Virus record (IMG/VR): IMGVR_UViG_3300009431_000002
Coordinates: 1-64,000 of that record
Strand: one strand, 5' to 3'
From: a virus
Length of the DNA stretch: 64,000 bases
A model generated the notes under the pieces. The model saw nothing but the letters and a program-made list of their open reading frames with translations. It was not told where the DNA came from and made no database searches. The position numbers were made by a program, and so were the translations under genes. Shown piece after piece: positions 9,801 through 15,412 of the stretch. Positions within the stretch are counted from its first letter, which is position 1. Each line of letters starts with the position of its first letter.

Positions 9801-10339
9801 GAGGTGACCTGGCGCGCCTGGGCACCGCTGAACCCCTGGCCTCCTTGGGCCCCGGGGTTGTAGAAGTTGTAGCCGCCGAGCGCCTGCGAGGTCTGCCGGT
9901 ACTGCGAGTAGCCCCGTCCGACCTGCGACACGCCGTAGGCGCCGGCCGCAGCCGCAGCGGGGATGCCGAGGCCCAACGACAGGGGCAGAGCGCCGAGCGC
10001 CGCACCGCCGAGCAGACCGACGGGGCCGCCGAGCGCACCACCGAGGACACCCCCGACGGCCGCGCCTCCAGCCGACATCGGCAGCATCCCGGCCGCCCCC
10101 ATCCCGAGCGCGCCGACCGTCGCCGCGGCAGTCGCCATCTGGGGTGCGTGCTGCAGGGCGCCCATCGCGGCCGACGCGAGTCGGGGTCCAGCCGTCGCTC
10201 CGGGCGGTGGCGTGGCCGACGATCCGACGTACCCACCGTGCACCTGGCCCAACGCGGACGCGTAGGCCATCTGGTTGTAGGCGTAGGCCTGCTGTTGCCC
10301 GATCAGGGCCCCAGCCTGGTGACTCGACATGATCGTCAT
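6854..10339 (-). CDS. Tape-measure-like tail protein
   Basis: About 1161 residues from ATG 10339; a TTG at 10378 would add 13 residues, and neither start has a strong ribosome site. After a short polar start, residues about 60-140 are a continuous Gly/Ala/Leu hydrophobic block, followed by roughly 1000 residues of Gln/Arg/Glu/Met-rich helical sequence, with another hydrophobic segment near residue 760-800. This long helical layout with a membrane-type region is typical of tape measure proteins, which set tail length and help DNA enter the cell. It heads the minus-strand tail operon. No lysozyme or peptidase motif was found. Confidence 0.72.
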   Translation of the reverse strand: MTIMSSHQAGALIGQQQAYAYNQMAYASALGQVHGGYVGSSATPPPGATAGPRLASAAMGALQHAPQMATAAATVGALGMGAAGMLPMSAGGAAVGGVLGGALGGPVGLLGGAALGALPLSLGLGIPAAAAAGAYGVSQVGRGYSQYRQTSQALGGYNFYNPGAQGGQGFSGAQARQVTSMMRDIGTQMNMDIRDLAGIAAALPEMGMMQAVRDAQDFQRKFKDIVSATKEVASVMGVSLQEAIPFFQDMRRSGFYTAQDVMGATVQRQVLGTMGYGTQQFNQLQRGGASLAQAFGSRRATGAGLTTRLAGSLGAAVQSGAISEEAIMEATGGMTGPAAYNQLSMRMAEQAFRFATTPVGRAMMLATGEVEDGRYTGEVDMGQIARLRAGDINIRNVRGEASRRLGGGRGSRVSFVANEELLRGNLMEQAGPELIESVVRDVAGSRGIAGAEEDIEMLLMKRFTNLNRAEAEVMVEMAREAATIRRTQRERTLQAVDNAINQAEQRKRGIRGWWRQNVGREWEAQISNPLQELGQGLGGGIEERSDRFFDRLWGRYDVTITEQERQAWMMGTGMGDVAGLTAMSTGRGLGRMGAANRQLRRGQITEGQFGQLQQLEQRRAGFLGGLTAADVGLGRNVDLSQMGSEFGEALGGARWSIRARTAGNMSARRVQRGLRGTGFYEEYLQGRPRQEREDIVRLAAQQGGVTLPDDDYGVGAMGLMAARGREEVIDEAVQTLGRGSLGNWAYTGPAMSLVAPAMTAVQYGGGWMTRMYAGLISGESVGEAAKASLTPWAYTVGAGMMHAPMRGKVRDLLTGDSSTQVMSWLGSSTTVGDKFQQTSKYRNLLQKEEDGTITGGEKQELRRFREQIGDLTQKELRTLQRIIQDNDPDQVKAMMTEAGMHEATEVVTEFQNKANRQGAALSARISKEDAARHGVDEATLREIRAYASELEGLSFEDAAAMAAGEVAGPGGADLARLMRGMGSGARGDVMAYLGSLGPEGEVLAAGVGMRMQQGQRRLGGIGGTNRDMVLAQIASRSGVDVQGLMRSMETREGGPESAGRIGRELYYELEKSIRDLSISDTEGQKLADMLAVAQERGAISGASTGGARTGTLSGDVVELAQSIERAMEANTIFVRAVGEELPKLREVTELTEQTASPGAGR

Positions 10340-10390
10340 GCTGGCAACACCGTACCCGCGCACGCACGCGAAATTCAAGGATTACGGCTC

Positions 10391-10400
10391 GGTATAAGGG
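10391..10400 (+). promoter_or_regulatory. GGNAYAAGGG promoter box
   Basis: GGTATAAGGG lies 25 bases before ATG 10426, with GAGGAGG between them as ribosome site. No TTGACA-like -35 is present 17 bases upstream (the sequence there is GAAATT). Confidence 0.6.
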
Positions 10401-10425
10401 TAGCGCACCCAAACGAGGAGGTCAC

Positions 10426-10704
10426 ATGGCTTTCGTCATCCCCCTGCTGACCGTCCTCGGCGGCCCGAGGGTCCTCAAGTCCCTCATGGTCCCGATCTTC
10501 AGCTGGCTCGGAATCGCCATCCGCACCGCCCGCGACCACGAGGTCGAGGGGGACGTGGCGGGTGTCAAAGTCCGTCTGCCGCAGTCCGAGTACGGAGCGT
10601 TGCTGTCGTTCATCGCCTGGCGCGAGCGCGGTGACGTGCAGCCGCTCGTGGACGAGGCGGGGTTCGACCGCCTGCTGGCGAAGGGACGGCTGGCCGCCGA
10701 GTGA
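10426..10704 (+). CDS. Small protein with hydrophobic N-terminus
   Basis: A 92-residue protein whose first 30 residues are largely hydrophobic (IPLLTVLGG, then VPIFSWLGIAI), followed by a soluble part with the look of a short alpha/beta domain (residues 40-92). GAGGAGG precedes ATG and a GGTATAAGGG box lies 25 bases upstream. The N-terminus may be a membrane anchor. It is divergent from the tail operon. Function unknown. Confidence 0.7.
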   Translation: MAFVIPLLTVLGGPRVLKSLMVPIFSWLGIAIRTARDHEVEGDVAGVKVRLPQSEYGALLSFIAWRERGDVQPLVDEAGFDRLLAKGRLAAE

Positions 10705-10722
10705 AAAGGCTGGGCGGTGCGT

Positions 10723-10732
10723 GGCACAAGGG
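10723..10732 (+). promoter_or_regulatory. GGNAYAAGGG box before a gene-free stretch
   Basis: GGCACAAGGG occurs here, but no credible start codon with ribosome site follows within 40 bases. The stretch 10705-10889 holds no convincing gene. It contains GTTTC and GAAAC in inverted orientation around 10857-10876, so a short untranslated RNA is possible. Confidence 0.35.
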
Positions 10733-10889
10733 GTTCGGTCGCAGTCCAGAGTGACAGCGACCCCGCTACGCACCACCCGGCCCGTCAGGTCGGCGCGCCA
10801 TCCGGACACGGGGGCGCCGGCACAGAGGACGGCGACGGGGTTCTGCAGGACAGGTGTTTCATTAGCCCGCGAAACTGTGTCGCTGGTCG

Positions 10890-10899
10890 GGCACAAGGG
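10890..10899 (+). promoter_or_regulatory. GGNAYAAGGG promoter box
   Basis: GGCACAAGGG lies 27 bases before GTG 10927, followed by AAAGGAGG as ribosome site. The layout matches the boxes at 10391, 15947 and 57438. Confidence 0.55.
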
Positions 10900-10926
10900 T
10901 AGTACACCGAAAGGAGGATCGTTCAA

Positions 10927-11349
10927 GTGACATCCGTACCTGTGGGCGTCAAGCCCAGCGACATCGACGTGTCCAATCACTTCTGGGATGCGTTCGATCA
11001 CATGGAGACCGAGATCTCCGCCCGATGGATCGTCCGGTTCCTGCAGGACCGCGACGACACATGGGGTCCGTTCACCCGCGAGGAGCTCGAGGCGTACTAC
11101 ACCGCGCCCGGCCGCCGGCCCGCGGGAGAGCGCTTCAACTTCAACCGGCTGGTCAGCCCCGAACTCGTGCCGCGTGACGCCGCCGCTGCGTTCGCCGGGT
11201 TCATCGGGGACAGGGTGGAGAAGGGCGGCGGCTGGGTCGAGAGGACCGACGGCCGCTACCAGGTCACCGAGGATTTCATTCGCCGCTGCGCCGAAGGGCG
11301 ACAGAAGGCACGAGAGGAGACGCAGGATGACGGACAGCAACGGGACTGA
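10927..11349 (+). CDS. Conserved-looking phage protein, unknown (140 aa)
   Basis: GTG start with AAAGGAGG nine bases upstream; the gene overlaps the next start at 11327. The protein is acidic and mostly helical with no Cys and no membrane segment (WIVRFLQDRDD about residues 37-47; FTREELEAYY about 52-61). A winged-helix-like arrangement is conceivable but no diagnostic motif is visible. It is the first gene of a two-gene unit that ends at the hairpin at 12236. Confidence 0.7.
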   Translation: MTSVPVGVKPSDIDVSNHFWDAFDHMETEISARWIVRFLQDRDDTWGPFTREELEAYYTAPGRRPAGERFNFNRLVSPELVPRDAAAAFAGFIGDRVEKGGGWVERTDGRYQVTEDFIRRCAEGRQKAREETQDDGQQRD

Positions 11350-12208
11350 GCACGTCGAGCCGGACGGTGGCTGGGGCAAGCCCACGGGTACGCCACCGCC
11401 CGACTGGGCCGCGTGGCGGGAGGAGCAGGGGCACTACGTGGTCCAGCTCCGCAACGGCAGCGAGGAGGTCTACGGCCTCGTCACGGTGGTGCTGCTGAGC
11501 ATCCGGAGCGCCTTCGCCCCCGCCACCGAAGAGGAGATGCGGGCGATGGAGCCCACCCAGCTCGGCGACGAGCTGCGGAAGGCCACCTCCCTCTACGACC
11601 TCGTGATGATGGCCCAGGACCCGGAGTACCGCGAGCAGGTCTCCCCGGACAACATCGCGTTCCTCAAGCGCTTCAATCTCGTCGAGGCCGACGGGCGCAT
11701 GCACGGGTCCACCCGCAACATCGTCCGCTCGGCGTTCGAGATCGGCGCCAAGGGCCAGATGCCGGTCCAGAACAATCCGCTGCTTCGCAGGGGCGACGTG
11801 CCCGACCGTCGGGAGGACAAGTCGTTCGAGGACCCGCTGATGCGGATGATGCGGACGACGCCGAGCCCCGTCGCCGACCCCATCCCGGAGGTGCCGGGGG
11901 ACCAGCGGCCCGTCGCGGGCGAGGTGTTCGTCGGCAAGGCCTCCCGCGGCCGCGTGGTGGTGCTGCCGCCGTCGATGAACCCGAGCATCTTCCCGCACCA
12001 CGACACGGTGGTCTACACCAACGAGAAGTGGCCCACGGAGGAGCACCTCCAGTCCCACCAGCCGCACACCATGCGGACCGCGGTGTTCCTGGACACGTTC
12101 GACCGCGTCGAGGACGACGTCATCGGCACCGAGCAGCTGCGGGAGATCGCCAGCCGCTTCGGCGACCCCAACCAGTGGATCCACGCCGACAAGGAGACCG
12201 AGGAGTAG
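11327..12208 (+). CDS. Unknown phage protein (293 aa)
   Basis: ATG 11327 lies inside the end of the preceding gene, with AGGAGA upstream. The 293-residue product is hydrophilic, with helical segments around residues 70-125 and a beta-type stretch near residues 200-235 (GEVFVGKASRGRVVVLPP). No Cys clusters, nucleotide-binding loop or membrane segment were found. The gene is followed within 30 bases by a strong hairpin. Family not recognised. Confidence 0.7.
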   Translation: MTDSNGTEHVEPDGGWGKPTGTPPPDWAAWREEQGHYVVQLRNGSEEVYGLVTVVLLSIRSAFAPATEEEMRAMEPTQLGDELRKATSLYDLVMMAQDPEYREQVSPDNIAFLKRFNLVEADGRMHGSTRNIVRSAFEIGAKGQMPVQNNPLLRRGDVPDRREDKSFEDPLMRMMRTTPSPVADPIPEVPGDQRPVAGEVFVGKASRGRVVVLPPSMNPSIFPHHDTVVYTNEKWPTEEHLQSHQPHTMRTAVFLDTFDRVEDDVIGTEQLREIASRFGDPNQWIHADKETEE

Positions 12209-12235
12209 CCTGAGTCCCTCCAGCCGGAGGGGCCA

Positions 12236-12258
12236 GGGGCGCGCCCGACGCGCGCCCC
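12236..12258. terminator. GC-rich hairpin between convergent units
   Basis: GGGGCGCGC and GCGCGCCCC form a perfect 9 bp stem with a CCGAC loop, followed on the plus strand by GCTTATCTTA. It sits between the plus operon ending at 12208 and the 3' end of tRNA region 1 on the minus strand, so it may serve both directions. Confidence 0.6.
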
Positions 12259-12272
12259 GCTTATCTTAGAGT

Positions 12273-12349
12273 TGGTGCGGGTGCTCGGGATCGAACCGAG
12301 GACCTCCTGGTCCCGAACCAGGCGCGCTACCAGACTGCGCTACACCCAC
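12273..12349 (-). tRNA. tRNA-Pro(CGG)
   Basis: Cloverleaf on the minus strand with acceptor GTGGGTG/CACCCGC, anticodon loop TTCGGGA and encoded CCA. It reads CCG. It is the last tRNA of the minus-strand array. Confidence 0.93.
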
Positions 12350-12352
12350 ACC

Positions 12353-12429
12353 TGGGGCCGACGCTCGGAATCGAACCGAGAACCTGCTGATTACGAGTCA
12401 GCTGCTCTGCCTGGTTGAGCTACGTCGGC
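12353..12429 (-). tRNA. tRNA-Thr(CGT)
   Basis: Acceptor GCCGACG/CGTCGGC, anticodon loop CTCGTAA, CCA encoded. The discriminator reads as C, which is unusual. It reads ACG. Only three bases separate it from tRNA-Pro. Confidence 0.92.
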
Positions 12430-12430
12430 G

Positions 12431-12507
12431 TGGTGCCCCGACCCTGAATTGAACAGGGGACCCCGGACTTATCAGGTCCGTGCTCTACCGGACTGAGCTA
12501 CCGGGAC
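12431..12507 (-). tRNA. tRNA-Ile(GAT)
   Basis: Acceptor GTCCCGG/TCGGGGC with two G-U pairs, anticodon loop CTGATAA, CCA encoded. It reads ATC. Confidence 0.93.
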
Positions 12508-12536
12508 ACGGGAACTATTCAGTTGTGCATAGGTGC

Positions 12537-12557
12537 GCCCACCCGGACCGGGCGGGC
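12537..12557 (-). terminator. Hairpin between tRNA-Ile and a tRNA fragment
   Basis: On the minus strand GCCCGCCCG and CGGGTGGGC pair over nine positions with one G-U and a three-base loop. There is no clear U-run after it. It may be a processing or termination structure; the rest of 12508-12622 holds no gene. Confidence 0.35.
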
Positions 12558-12622
12558 TAGATAATGGTCGTAGGTGGTGTCAGCCAACGCATGAGGGCAC
12601 TGTAGCACAGGAGGTAGGGTTG

Positions 12623-12675
12623 TGGTAGCCCGACCCGGACTCGAACCGGGGACCTTCGGTATCTAGCCGAAGATC
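12623..12675 (-). pseudogene. 3' half of a tRNA (anticodon arm to CCA)
   Basis: The minus strand reads a complete anticodon arm (CTTCGG, loop CTAGATA, CCGAAG), short variable loop, T arm and acceptor 3' strand TCGGGCT-A-CCA. No D arm or matching 5' acceptor strand lies upstream; that DNA is the end of the 12663-13424 gene, whose stop codon lies in the anticodon loop. The loop would give anticodon AGA, but the short variable loop rules out tRNA-Ser, so the loop is probably not original. A matching 5' half lies at 13957-13988. Confidence 0.75.
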
Positions 12676-13424
12676 CCTTCCACGCGGCCGGCTCGACCCG
12701 ACTGAGTCAGGGTCTTCCCCATGATGTGCCGGGCTTGTCGTTGGGCCATCTCGCCCGCCTGCTCTGGTGACATCTCCGGTAGTTCCTTGGCGCCTCGGAG
12801 GAATCTCCTCTTCATGGCGGCCGGGACCCTCTGGCCGCTTTCCAGGAATTGATGAGCGCGGGGGTCCTTGAACACCTGCGCGAACTGCTGACGGAGAAGC
12901 TCGGTTTCCCCGGTAGCCTCTCTCATTTCCCGCAGTCGCCGGGCAGCGTGCCTCAAGCTCTTGGCTTGCCCCTTCGGAGCGGCCAGACGGTTCAGGAGGT
13001 TCAACTCCTCTACCAGCACTCCGGGGCTGAGGTGAAGACTCTTGCCTAGAGGTACGGCCTTCCTCTCCAACCCCTCATGCAGCGTGAGGAGTGTCTTTGG
13101 GCCACGGCCTTCCACCCCAGGGAGCAGGCCCTTTGCCGCAGACGGGCCGTAGAAGATTCTCCCGGCGTGACGCCCGTACCTGGACTGGAGAGCCTGCACC
13201 AGCTCTTCTGGGATCATTCCCCGCTGCCACTCGAAGAACTCTGGATGCTTGAGGGACTTGCGGATGTGGGCCTTCGTCGGGATCAGCGTCGCTCCCAGCT
13301 GACCCGCCAGCCCCCTAGACCTGGTAGGTGCCAGTCTCCTGGCTGCCGCGTACAGCTCCTGAGCGGACGCAGCCTCCTTGATCTTGCAGAGCTCGTCAAC
13401 GAAAGCCGGGAAGGAGGGACTCAC
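12663..13424 (-). CDS. F-x-DEL-x-KI motif protein inserted in tRNA array
   Basis: A 253-residue basic protein beginning with FPAFVDELCKIKEA (residues 5-18), the same motif as the 921-1403 and 1400-1759 products. The rest is helical and Arg/Lys/Leu-rich, with a segment TLLTLHEGLERKA (about residues 112-124) that could be catalytic or structural; no full metallopeptidase motif is present. The stop codon falls in the anticodon loop of the 3' tRNA fragment at 12623-12675. It lies next to a homing-type endonuclease gene, so both probably form one inserted cassette. Function unknown. Confidence 0.75.
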   Translation of the reverse strand: MSPSFPAFVDELCKIKEAASAQELYAAARRLAPTRSRGLAGQLGATLIPTKAHIRKSLKHPEFFEWQRGMIPEELVQALQSRYGRHAGRIFYGPSAAKGLLPGVEGRGPKTLLTLHEGLERKAVPLGKSLHLSPGVLVEELNLLNRLAAPKGQAKSLRHAARRLREMREATGETELLRQQFAQVFKDPRAHQFLESGQRVPAAMKRRFLRGAKELPEMSPEQAGEMAQRQARHIMGKTLTQSGRAGRVEGIFG

Positions 13425-13433
13425 GCTCAGAGA

Positions 13434-13829
13434 CTACCCCACCTCGTAGTCGGCCGTAAAGCGGATACCCTTCTTCTGCCCGTTCTTGGGCGGGGTGATC
13501 CGCAACGCGGCTACGCGGATGGCTACATCTTCTACGGGCACCAGGTAGACCTTGTCCAGATCGGGGCAGTAGACACCGAAGAGCTCGACTTGCCCCCTGT
13601 ACCCCTTCCGCTTCCTGGTGCGGTAATCCACGCTGCAGGGGTCGAACTGCACCGCGCCGTTCCGCAGGCGCCCGGTCTTGCACTGGATGCGCTTGAACTC
13701 CCCGTCGTCGTCCATGACGAGGTCGTACCGTTGGTTGTCCCCGAAGGGCTGGAGCATGACCTTCCCTGCCTTGAGGAGGGTGCCGAGGATCACGCCTTCC
13801 GACTTCTCACCGACTTCCTTGGTGTTCAT
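13434..13829 (-). CDS. PD-(D/E)XK homing-type endonuclease (PDDEXK_5/I-Ssp6803I-like)
   Basis: The 131-residue protein matches the small PD-(D/E)XK family that includes I-Ssp6803I. The start MNTKEVGEKSEG holds the helix glutamate (about E11), QRYDLV gives the catalytic Asp (about D36), and IQCKTGRLRNG gives Q-x-K at about 49-51, followed by an alpha/beta C-terminus (FGVYCPDLDKVYLVP). Known relatives act as intron or free-standing homing nucleases, some at tRNA anticodon regions. Here the gene lies between a 5' tRNA half (13957) and a 3' tRNA half (12623), which fits mobility into a tRNA gene. No group I intron core was recognised. Confidence 0.85.
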   Translation of the reverse strand: MNTKEVGEKSEGVILGTLLKAGKVMLQPFGDNQRYDLVMDDDGEFKRIQCKTGRLRNGAVQFDPCSVDYRTRKRKGYRGQVELFGVYCPDLDKVYLVPVEDVAIRVAALRITPPKNGQKKGIRFTADYEVG

Positions 13830-13874
13830 GGGGCCAGCGTACCTGAGAGCGTCGGGTAGGTCAACCGGAGGTGT

Positions 13875-13950
13875 TGGTAGGTCTGGCTGGGCTCGAACCA
13901 GCGACTTCTGCCGTGTGAAAGCAGCACTCTCCCAACTGAGTTACAGACCC
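13875..13950 (-). tRNA. tRNA-Val(CAC)
   Basis: Acceptor GGGTCTG/CAGACCT, anticodon stem CTGCT/GGCAG, loop TTCACAC, CCA encoded. It reads GTG. It lies between the endonuclease gene and the 5' tRNA half. Confidence 0.9.
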
Positions 13951-13956
13951 ACTGAC

Positions 13957-13988
13957 ACCGCTGCTCTCCCTAGCTGAGCTACCGGCCC
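13957..13988 (-). pseudogene. 5' half of a tRNA (acceptor, D arm, half anticodon stem)
   Basis: On the minus strand GGGCCGG-TA, a normal D arm (GCTC...GAGC) and GCGGT stop where the anticodon loop should begin; tRNA-Val follows a few bases later. The acceptor strand pairs with 6 of 7 positions of the 3' half at 12623 (two G-U pairs, one G-G mismatch), and GCGGT pairs with 4 of 5 positions of ACCGA in that half. The two may be one tRNA split by about 1.3 kb. Confidence 0.65.
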
Positions 13989-13989
13989 G

Positions 13990-14066
13990 TGGTGGAGGCG
14001 ACAGGAATCGAACCTGCGACCTGCTGCGTGCAAGGCAGCTGCTCTCCCAGCGTGAGCTACGCCCCC
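13990..14066 (-). tRNA. tRNA-Ala(TGC)
   Basis: Acceptor GGGGGCG/CGCCTCC with one G-U pair, anticodon loop CTTGCAC, CCA encoded. It reads GCA. Confidence 0.93.
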
Positions 14067-14093
14067 ACGGCGAAGATGTAGATGTAGAGGGTC

Positions 14094-14112
14094 GCTCCCC
14101 GAACCGGGGAGC
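14094..14112 (-). terminator. Hairpin after a 20-codon reading frame
   Basis: GCTCCCC and GGGGAGC form a 7 bp stem with a five-base loop directly at the end of the small frame at 14112-14174. No U-run follows, so it could be a processing site within the tRNA transcript. Confidence 0.35.
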
Positions 14113-14174
14113 TAGATCGCGGCCACGACAACTGGCAGCGCGAGGAAGACGGAGAGTCGTGCGAGACGTTCCAT
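14112..14174 (-). CDS. Possible 20-residue hydrophobic peptide between tRNAs
   Basis: ATG 14174 opens 20 codons with a membrane-type segment (VFLALPVVVAAI) and a stop next to a hairpin. The ribosome site is poor, and it lies inside a tRNA array, so it may be chance. No other gene fits this gap (14067-14193). Confidence 0.25.
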   Translation of the reverse strand: MERLARLSVFLALPVVVAAI

Positions 14175-14193
14175 GCCGCGACTGTAGCACAAG

Positions 14194-14269
14194 TGGCGCG
14201 AGCTGTGGGAATCGAACCCACCCAGTTGGTTTTGGAGACCAACTCGCCTGCCTTGGGACATGAGCCCGC
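14194..14269 (-). tRNA. tRNA-Trp(CCA)
   Basis: Acceptor GCGGGCT/AGCTCGC, anticodon loop CTCCAAA, discriminator G, CCA encoded. It reads TGG. Confidence 0.93.
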
Positions 14270-14271
14270 AC

Positions 14272-14347
14272 TGGAACCCCCGACTGGACTCGAACCAGCG
14301 CACGGCGGATTAGAACTCCGCTGCTCTTCCAACTGAGCTACGGGGGC
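14272..14347 (-). tRNA. tRNA-Arg(TCT)
   Basis: Acceptor GCCCCCG/CGGGGGT, anticodon loop GTTCTAA, CCA encoded. It reads AGA, a rare codon in this GC-rich genome. The gap 14348-14404 holds only a weak CCGGC/GCCGG hairpin. Confidence 0.92.
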
Positions 14348-14404
14348 CGACTTGACTGAACTCCCCTACTTGACCGGCTGCTCAAGCGGCCGGGTTTGGT
14401 CAAG

Positions 14405-14480
14405 TGGTACAGACGTCAGGGGTCGAACCTGAAACCACTGGGGCCACATCCCAGCGCTCTGCCAGTTGAGCTACGTCTGC
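14405..14480 (-). tRNA. tRNA-His(GTG)
   Basis: Acceptor GCAGACG/CGTCTGT, anticodon stem CTGGG/CCCAG with loop ATGTGGC, CCA encoded. It reads CAC. Confidence 0.92.
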
Positions 14481-14483
14481 ACG

Positions 14484-14561
14484 TGGTACCCGCGGGAGGA
14501 CTCGAACCTCCGACCTTCCGGTTCGTAGCCGGACGCTCTAGGTCCACTGAGCTACGCGGGC
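14484..14561 (-). tRNA. tRNA-Arg(ACG)
   Basis: Acceptor GCCCGCG/CGCGGGT, anticodon loop CTACGAA, CCA encoded. With A34 converted to inosine it would read CGT/CGC; that modification would come from the host TadA. Confidence 0.92.
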
Positions 14562-14564
14562 ACG

Positions 14565-14639
14565 TGACCCCGGCAGGACTCGAACCTGCGACCTCCGCGT
14601 CCGGAGCGCGGCGCTCTGGGTCCACTGAGCTACGGGGCC
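14565..14639 (-). tRNA. tRNA-Arg(CCG)
   Basis: Acceptor GGCCCCG/CGGGGTC with one G-U pair, anticodon loop CTCCGGA. CCA is not encoded (discriminator A is followed by CGT). It reads CGG. Confidence 0.92.
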
Positions 14640-14651
14640 GGTTGTCAAAGA

Positions 14652-14727
14652 TGGCGGTGCCGCCAGGACTCGAACCTGGAACCAGAGCGTTAACAGCGCC
14701 CCGCTCTAGCCATTGAGCTACGACACC
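14652..14727 (-). tRNA. tRNA-Asn(GTT)
   Basis: Acceptor GGTGTCG/CGGCACC, anticodon stem GGGCG/CGCTC with loop CTGTTAA, discriminator G, CCA encoded. It reads AAC. Confidence 0.92.
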
Positions 14728-14728
14728 G

Positions 14729-14803
14729 TGGTTGCTGCGCCTGGGGTCGAACCAGGGACCTGCCGGTTATGAGCCGGCTGCTCTACCGCTGAGCCACGCA
14801 GCA
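14729..14803 (-). tRNA. tRNA-Met(CAT)
   Basis: Acceptor TGCTGCG/CGCAGCA, anticodon loop CTCATAA, CCA encoded. The paired T1-A72 speaks against an initiator tRNA, which has a 1-72 mismatch. A tRNA-Ile2 with modified C34 cannot be excluded from sequence. Confidence 0.9.
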
Positions 14804-14806
14804 TCG

Positions 14807-14879
14807 AGGGTCGACCGGGACTCGAACCCGGATCTCCGGATTAAAGGTCCAGGGCGTTATCCATTACGCTCATCGACCC
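14807..14879 (-). tRNA. tRNA-Lys(TTT) with C33
   Basis: Acceptor GGGTCGA/TCGACCC and anticodon stem CTGGA/TCCGG enclose loop CCTTTAA, which gives anticodon TTT with C at position 33 where U is almost universal. The adjacent tRNA-Lys(CTT) has the normal T33 in the same stem. CCA is not encoded. It would read AAA, rare here, so relaxed selection is possible. Confidence 0.85.
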
Positions 14880-14880
14880 A

Positions 14881-14956
14881 TGGAGGGTGGAGGGGGACTC
14901 GAACCCCCAACCGCCGGATTAAGAGTCCAGCGCTCTACCTGTTGAGCCATCCACCC
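14881..14956 (-). tRNA. tRNA-Lys(CTT)
   Basis: Acceptor GGGTGGA/TCCACCC, anticodon loop CTCTTAA, CCA encoded. It reads AAG. It is the promoter-proximal tRNA of the minus array. Confidence 0.93.
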
Positions 14957-15035
14957 GCAGTTCTCCGTCTCCACCTGCCGCCCCTTCGGGCAACAAGTAG
15001 ACACGGAGGGGCGGACGCAGATTTACCTGTGCTTG
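14957..15035 (-). ncRNA. Conserved hairpin leader before tRNA array 1
   Basis: Between the promoter at 15080-15108 and the first tRNA, the RNA can form a long hairpin (14963-15008): CTCC/GGAG, GTCT/AGAC, CTACTTG pairing with CAGGTGG through wobbles, and GCCC/GGGC at the tip. A hairpin of the same design with different stem bases lies at 26592-26637, immediately before tRNA array 2. Role unknown; processing or stability are possible. Nothing else is seen up to 15079. Confidence 0.5.
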
Positions 15036-15079
15036 TTCCAGCGGTGCATGAAGGTGGGTCTGACGAAGGTCATGTGGCG

Positions 15080-15108
15080 AGCGTAGACCAGCTCGAGATG
15101 GAGGTCAA
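15080..15108 (-). promoter_or_regulatory. Sigma70-like promoter of tRNA array 1
   Basis: On the minus strand TTGACC (15108-15103), 17 bases, TACGCT (15085-15080). Transcription would start near 15073 and run through the leader into tRNA-Lys(CTT). The same style (TTGACC-N17-TACGGT) precedes tRNA array 2. Confidence 0.6.
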
Positions 15109-15178
15109 CGGATCCCGACATGAATCCCGACTTCGTGTCGGGATAGCCCCACGCACGTCATCCGGATCCCGACAGGGG

Positions 15179-15207
15179 TTGACGACACAGTGTCGCCGTG
15201 CTGTACT
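15179..15207 (+). promoter_or_regulatory. Sigma70-like promoter of plus-strand tRNA array
   Basis: TTGACG (15179-15184), 17 bases, TGTACT (15202-15207). It leads through about 115 bases of leader, including CCCCGGG/CCGGGGG hairpins near 15269-15315, into tRNA-Leu(CAG). The 13 bp palindrome at 15183-15195 lies within its spacer, so a bound protein would control it. Confidence 0.55.
15183..15195. repeat. Palindrome CGACACAGTGTCG, copy 1
   Basis: A perfect 13-mer (six-base arms around A/T) in the promoter spacer of the plus tRNA array. Three further exact copies occur at 39099, 52738 and 58973. Confidence 0.6.
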
Positions 15208-15412
15208 CCGGCCCATGCACTCCTTCGACATCCAATTCGGATTGTCGCTACAGCTCCTGGGTACCCAGTAGTCGCCGCCCCCGTACGCCCGTAACCCCGG
15301 GTAGCCGGGGGCGGGAGAAGTGCGTTTGGGAGAGTGGCGGAATGGTAGACGCGCGGGTTTCAGGAGCTCGTGTCCTTCGCGGCGTGGGGGTTCGACTCCC
15401 CCCTCTCCCACC
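15195..15412 (+). repeat. Inverted repeat, left arm (leader + tRNA-Leu)
   Basis: About 215 bases closely match the reverse complement of 18540-18758, with the longest near-identical block (about 60 bases, one indel) around 15269-15328. The arm covers the -10 region, leader hairpins and much of tRNA-Leu(CAG). The arms enclose 15.4-18.5 kb, which carries the only plus-strand tRNAs. Confidence 0.75.

Noticed and set aside
10340-10378. TTGAAT-N18-TACGGT as promoter of the tape-measure operon
   Set aside because: The hexamers are present on the minus strand, but the spacer is 18 and the start codon would lie within about ten bases of the -10. Too weak to list.
1758-10450. Very long plus-strand frames (1758-5432, 4930-6648, 7295-10450)
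   Set aside because: They are antisense to tail genes and have His/Arg/Gly/Val-rich composition typical of antisense frames in GC-rich DNA, without ribosome sites or recognisable domains.
13881-13950. tRNA-Val(CAC) read as tRNA-Glu(TTC)
   Set aside because: Placing TTC as anticodon breaks the anticodon stem and shifts the D arm; loop TTCACAC with stem CTGCT/GGCAG pairs fully and gives Val.
12623-13988. tRNA fragments as a prophage attachment site
   Set aside because: No integrase gene was seen and both halves of a tRNA seem present around a nuclease cassette, which fits homing better than site-specific integration.
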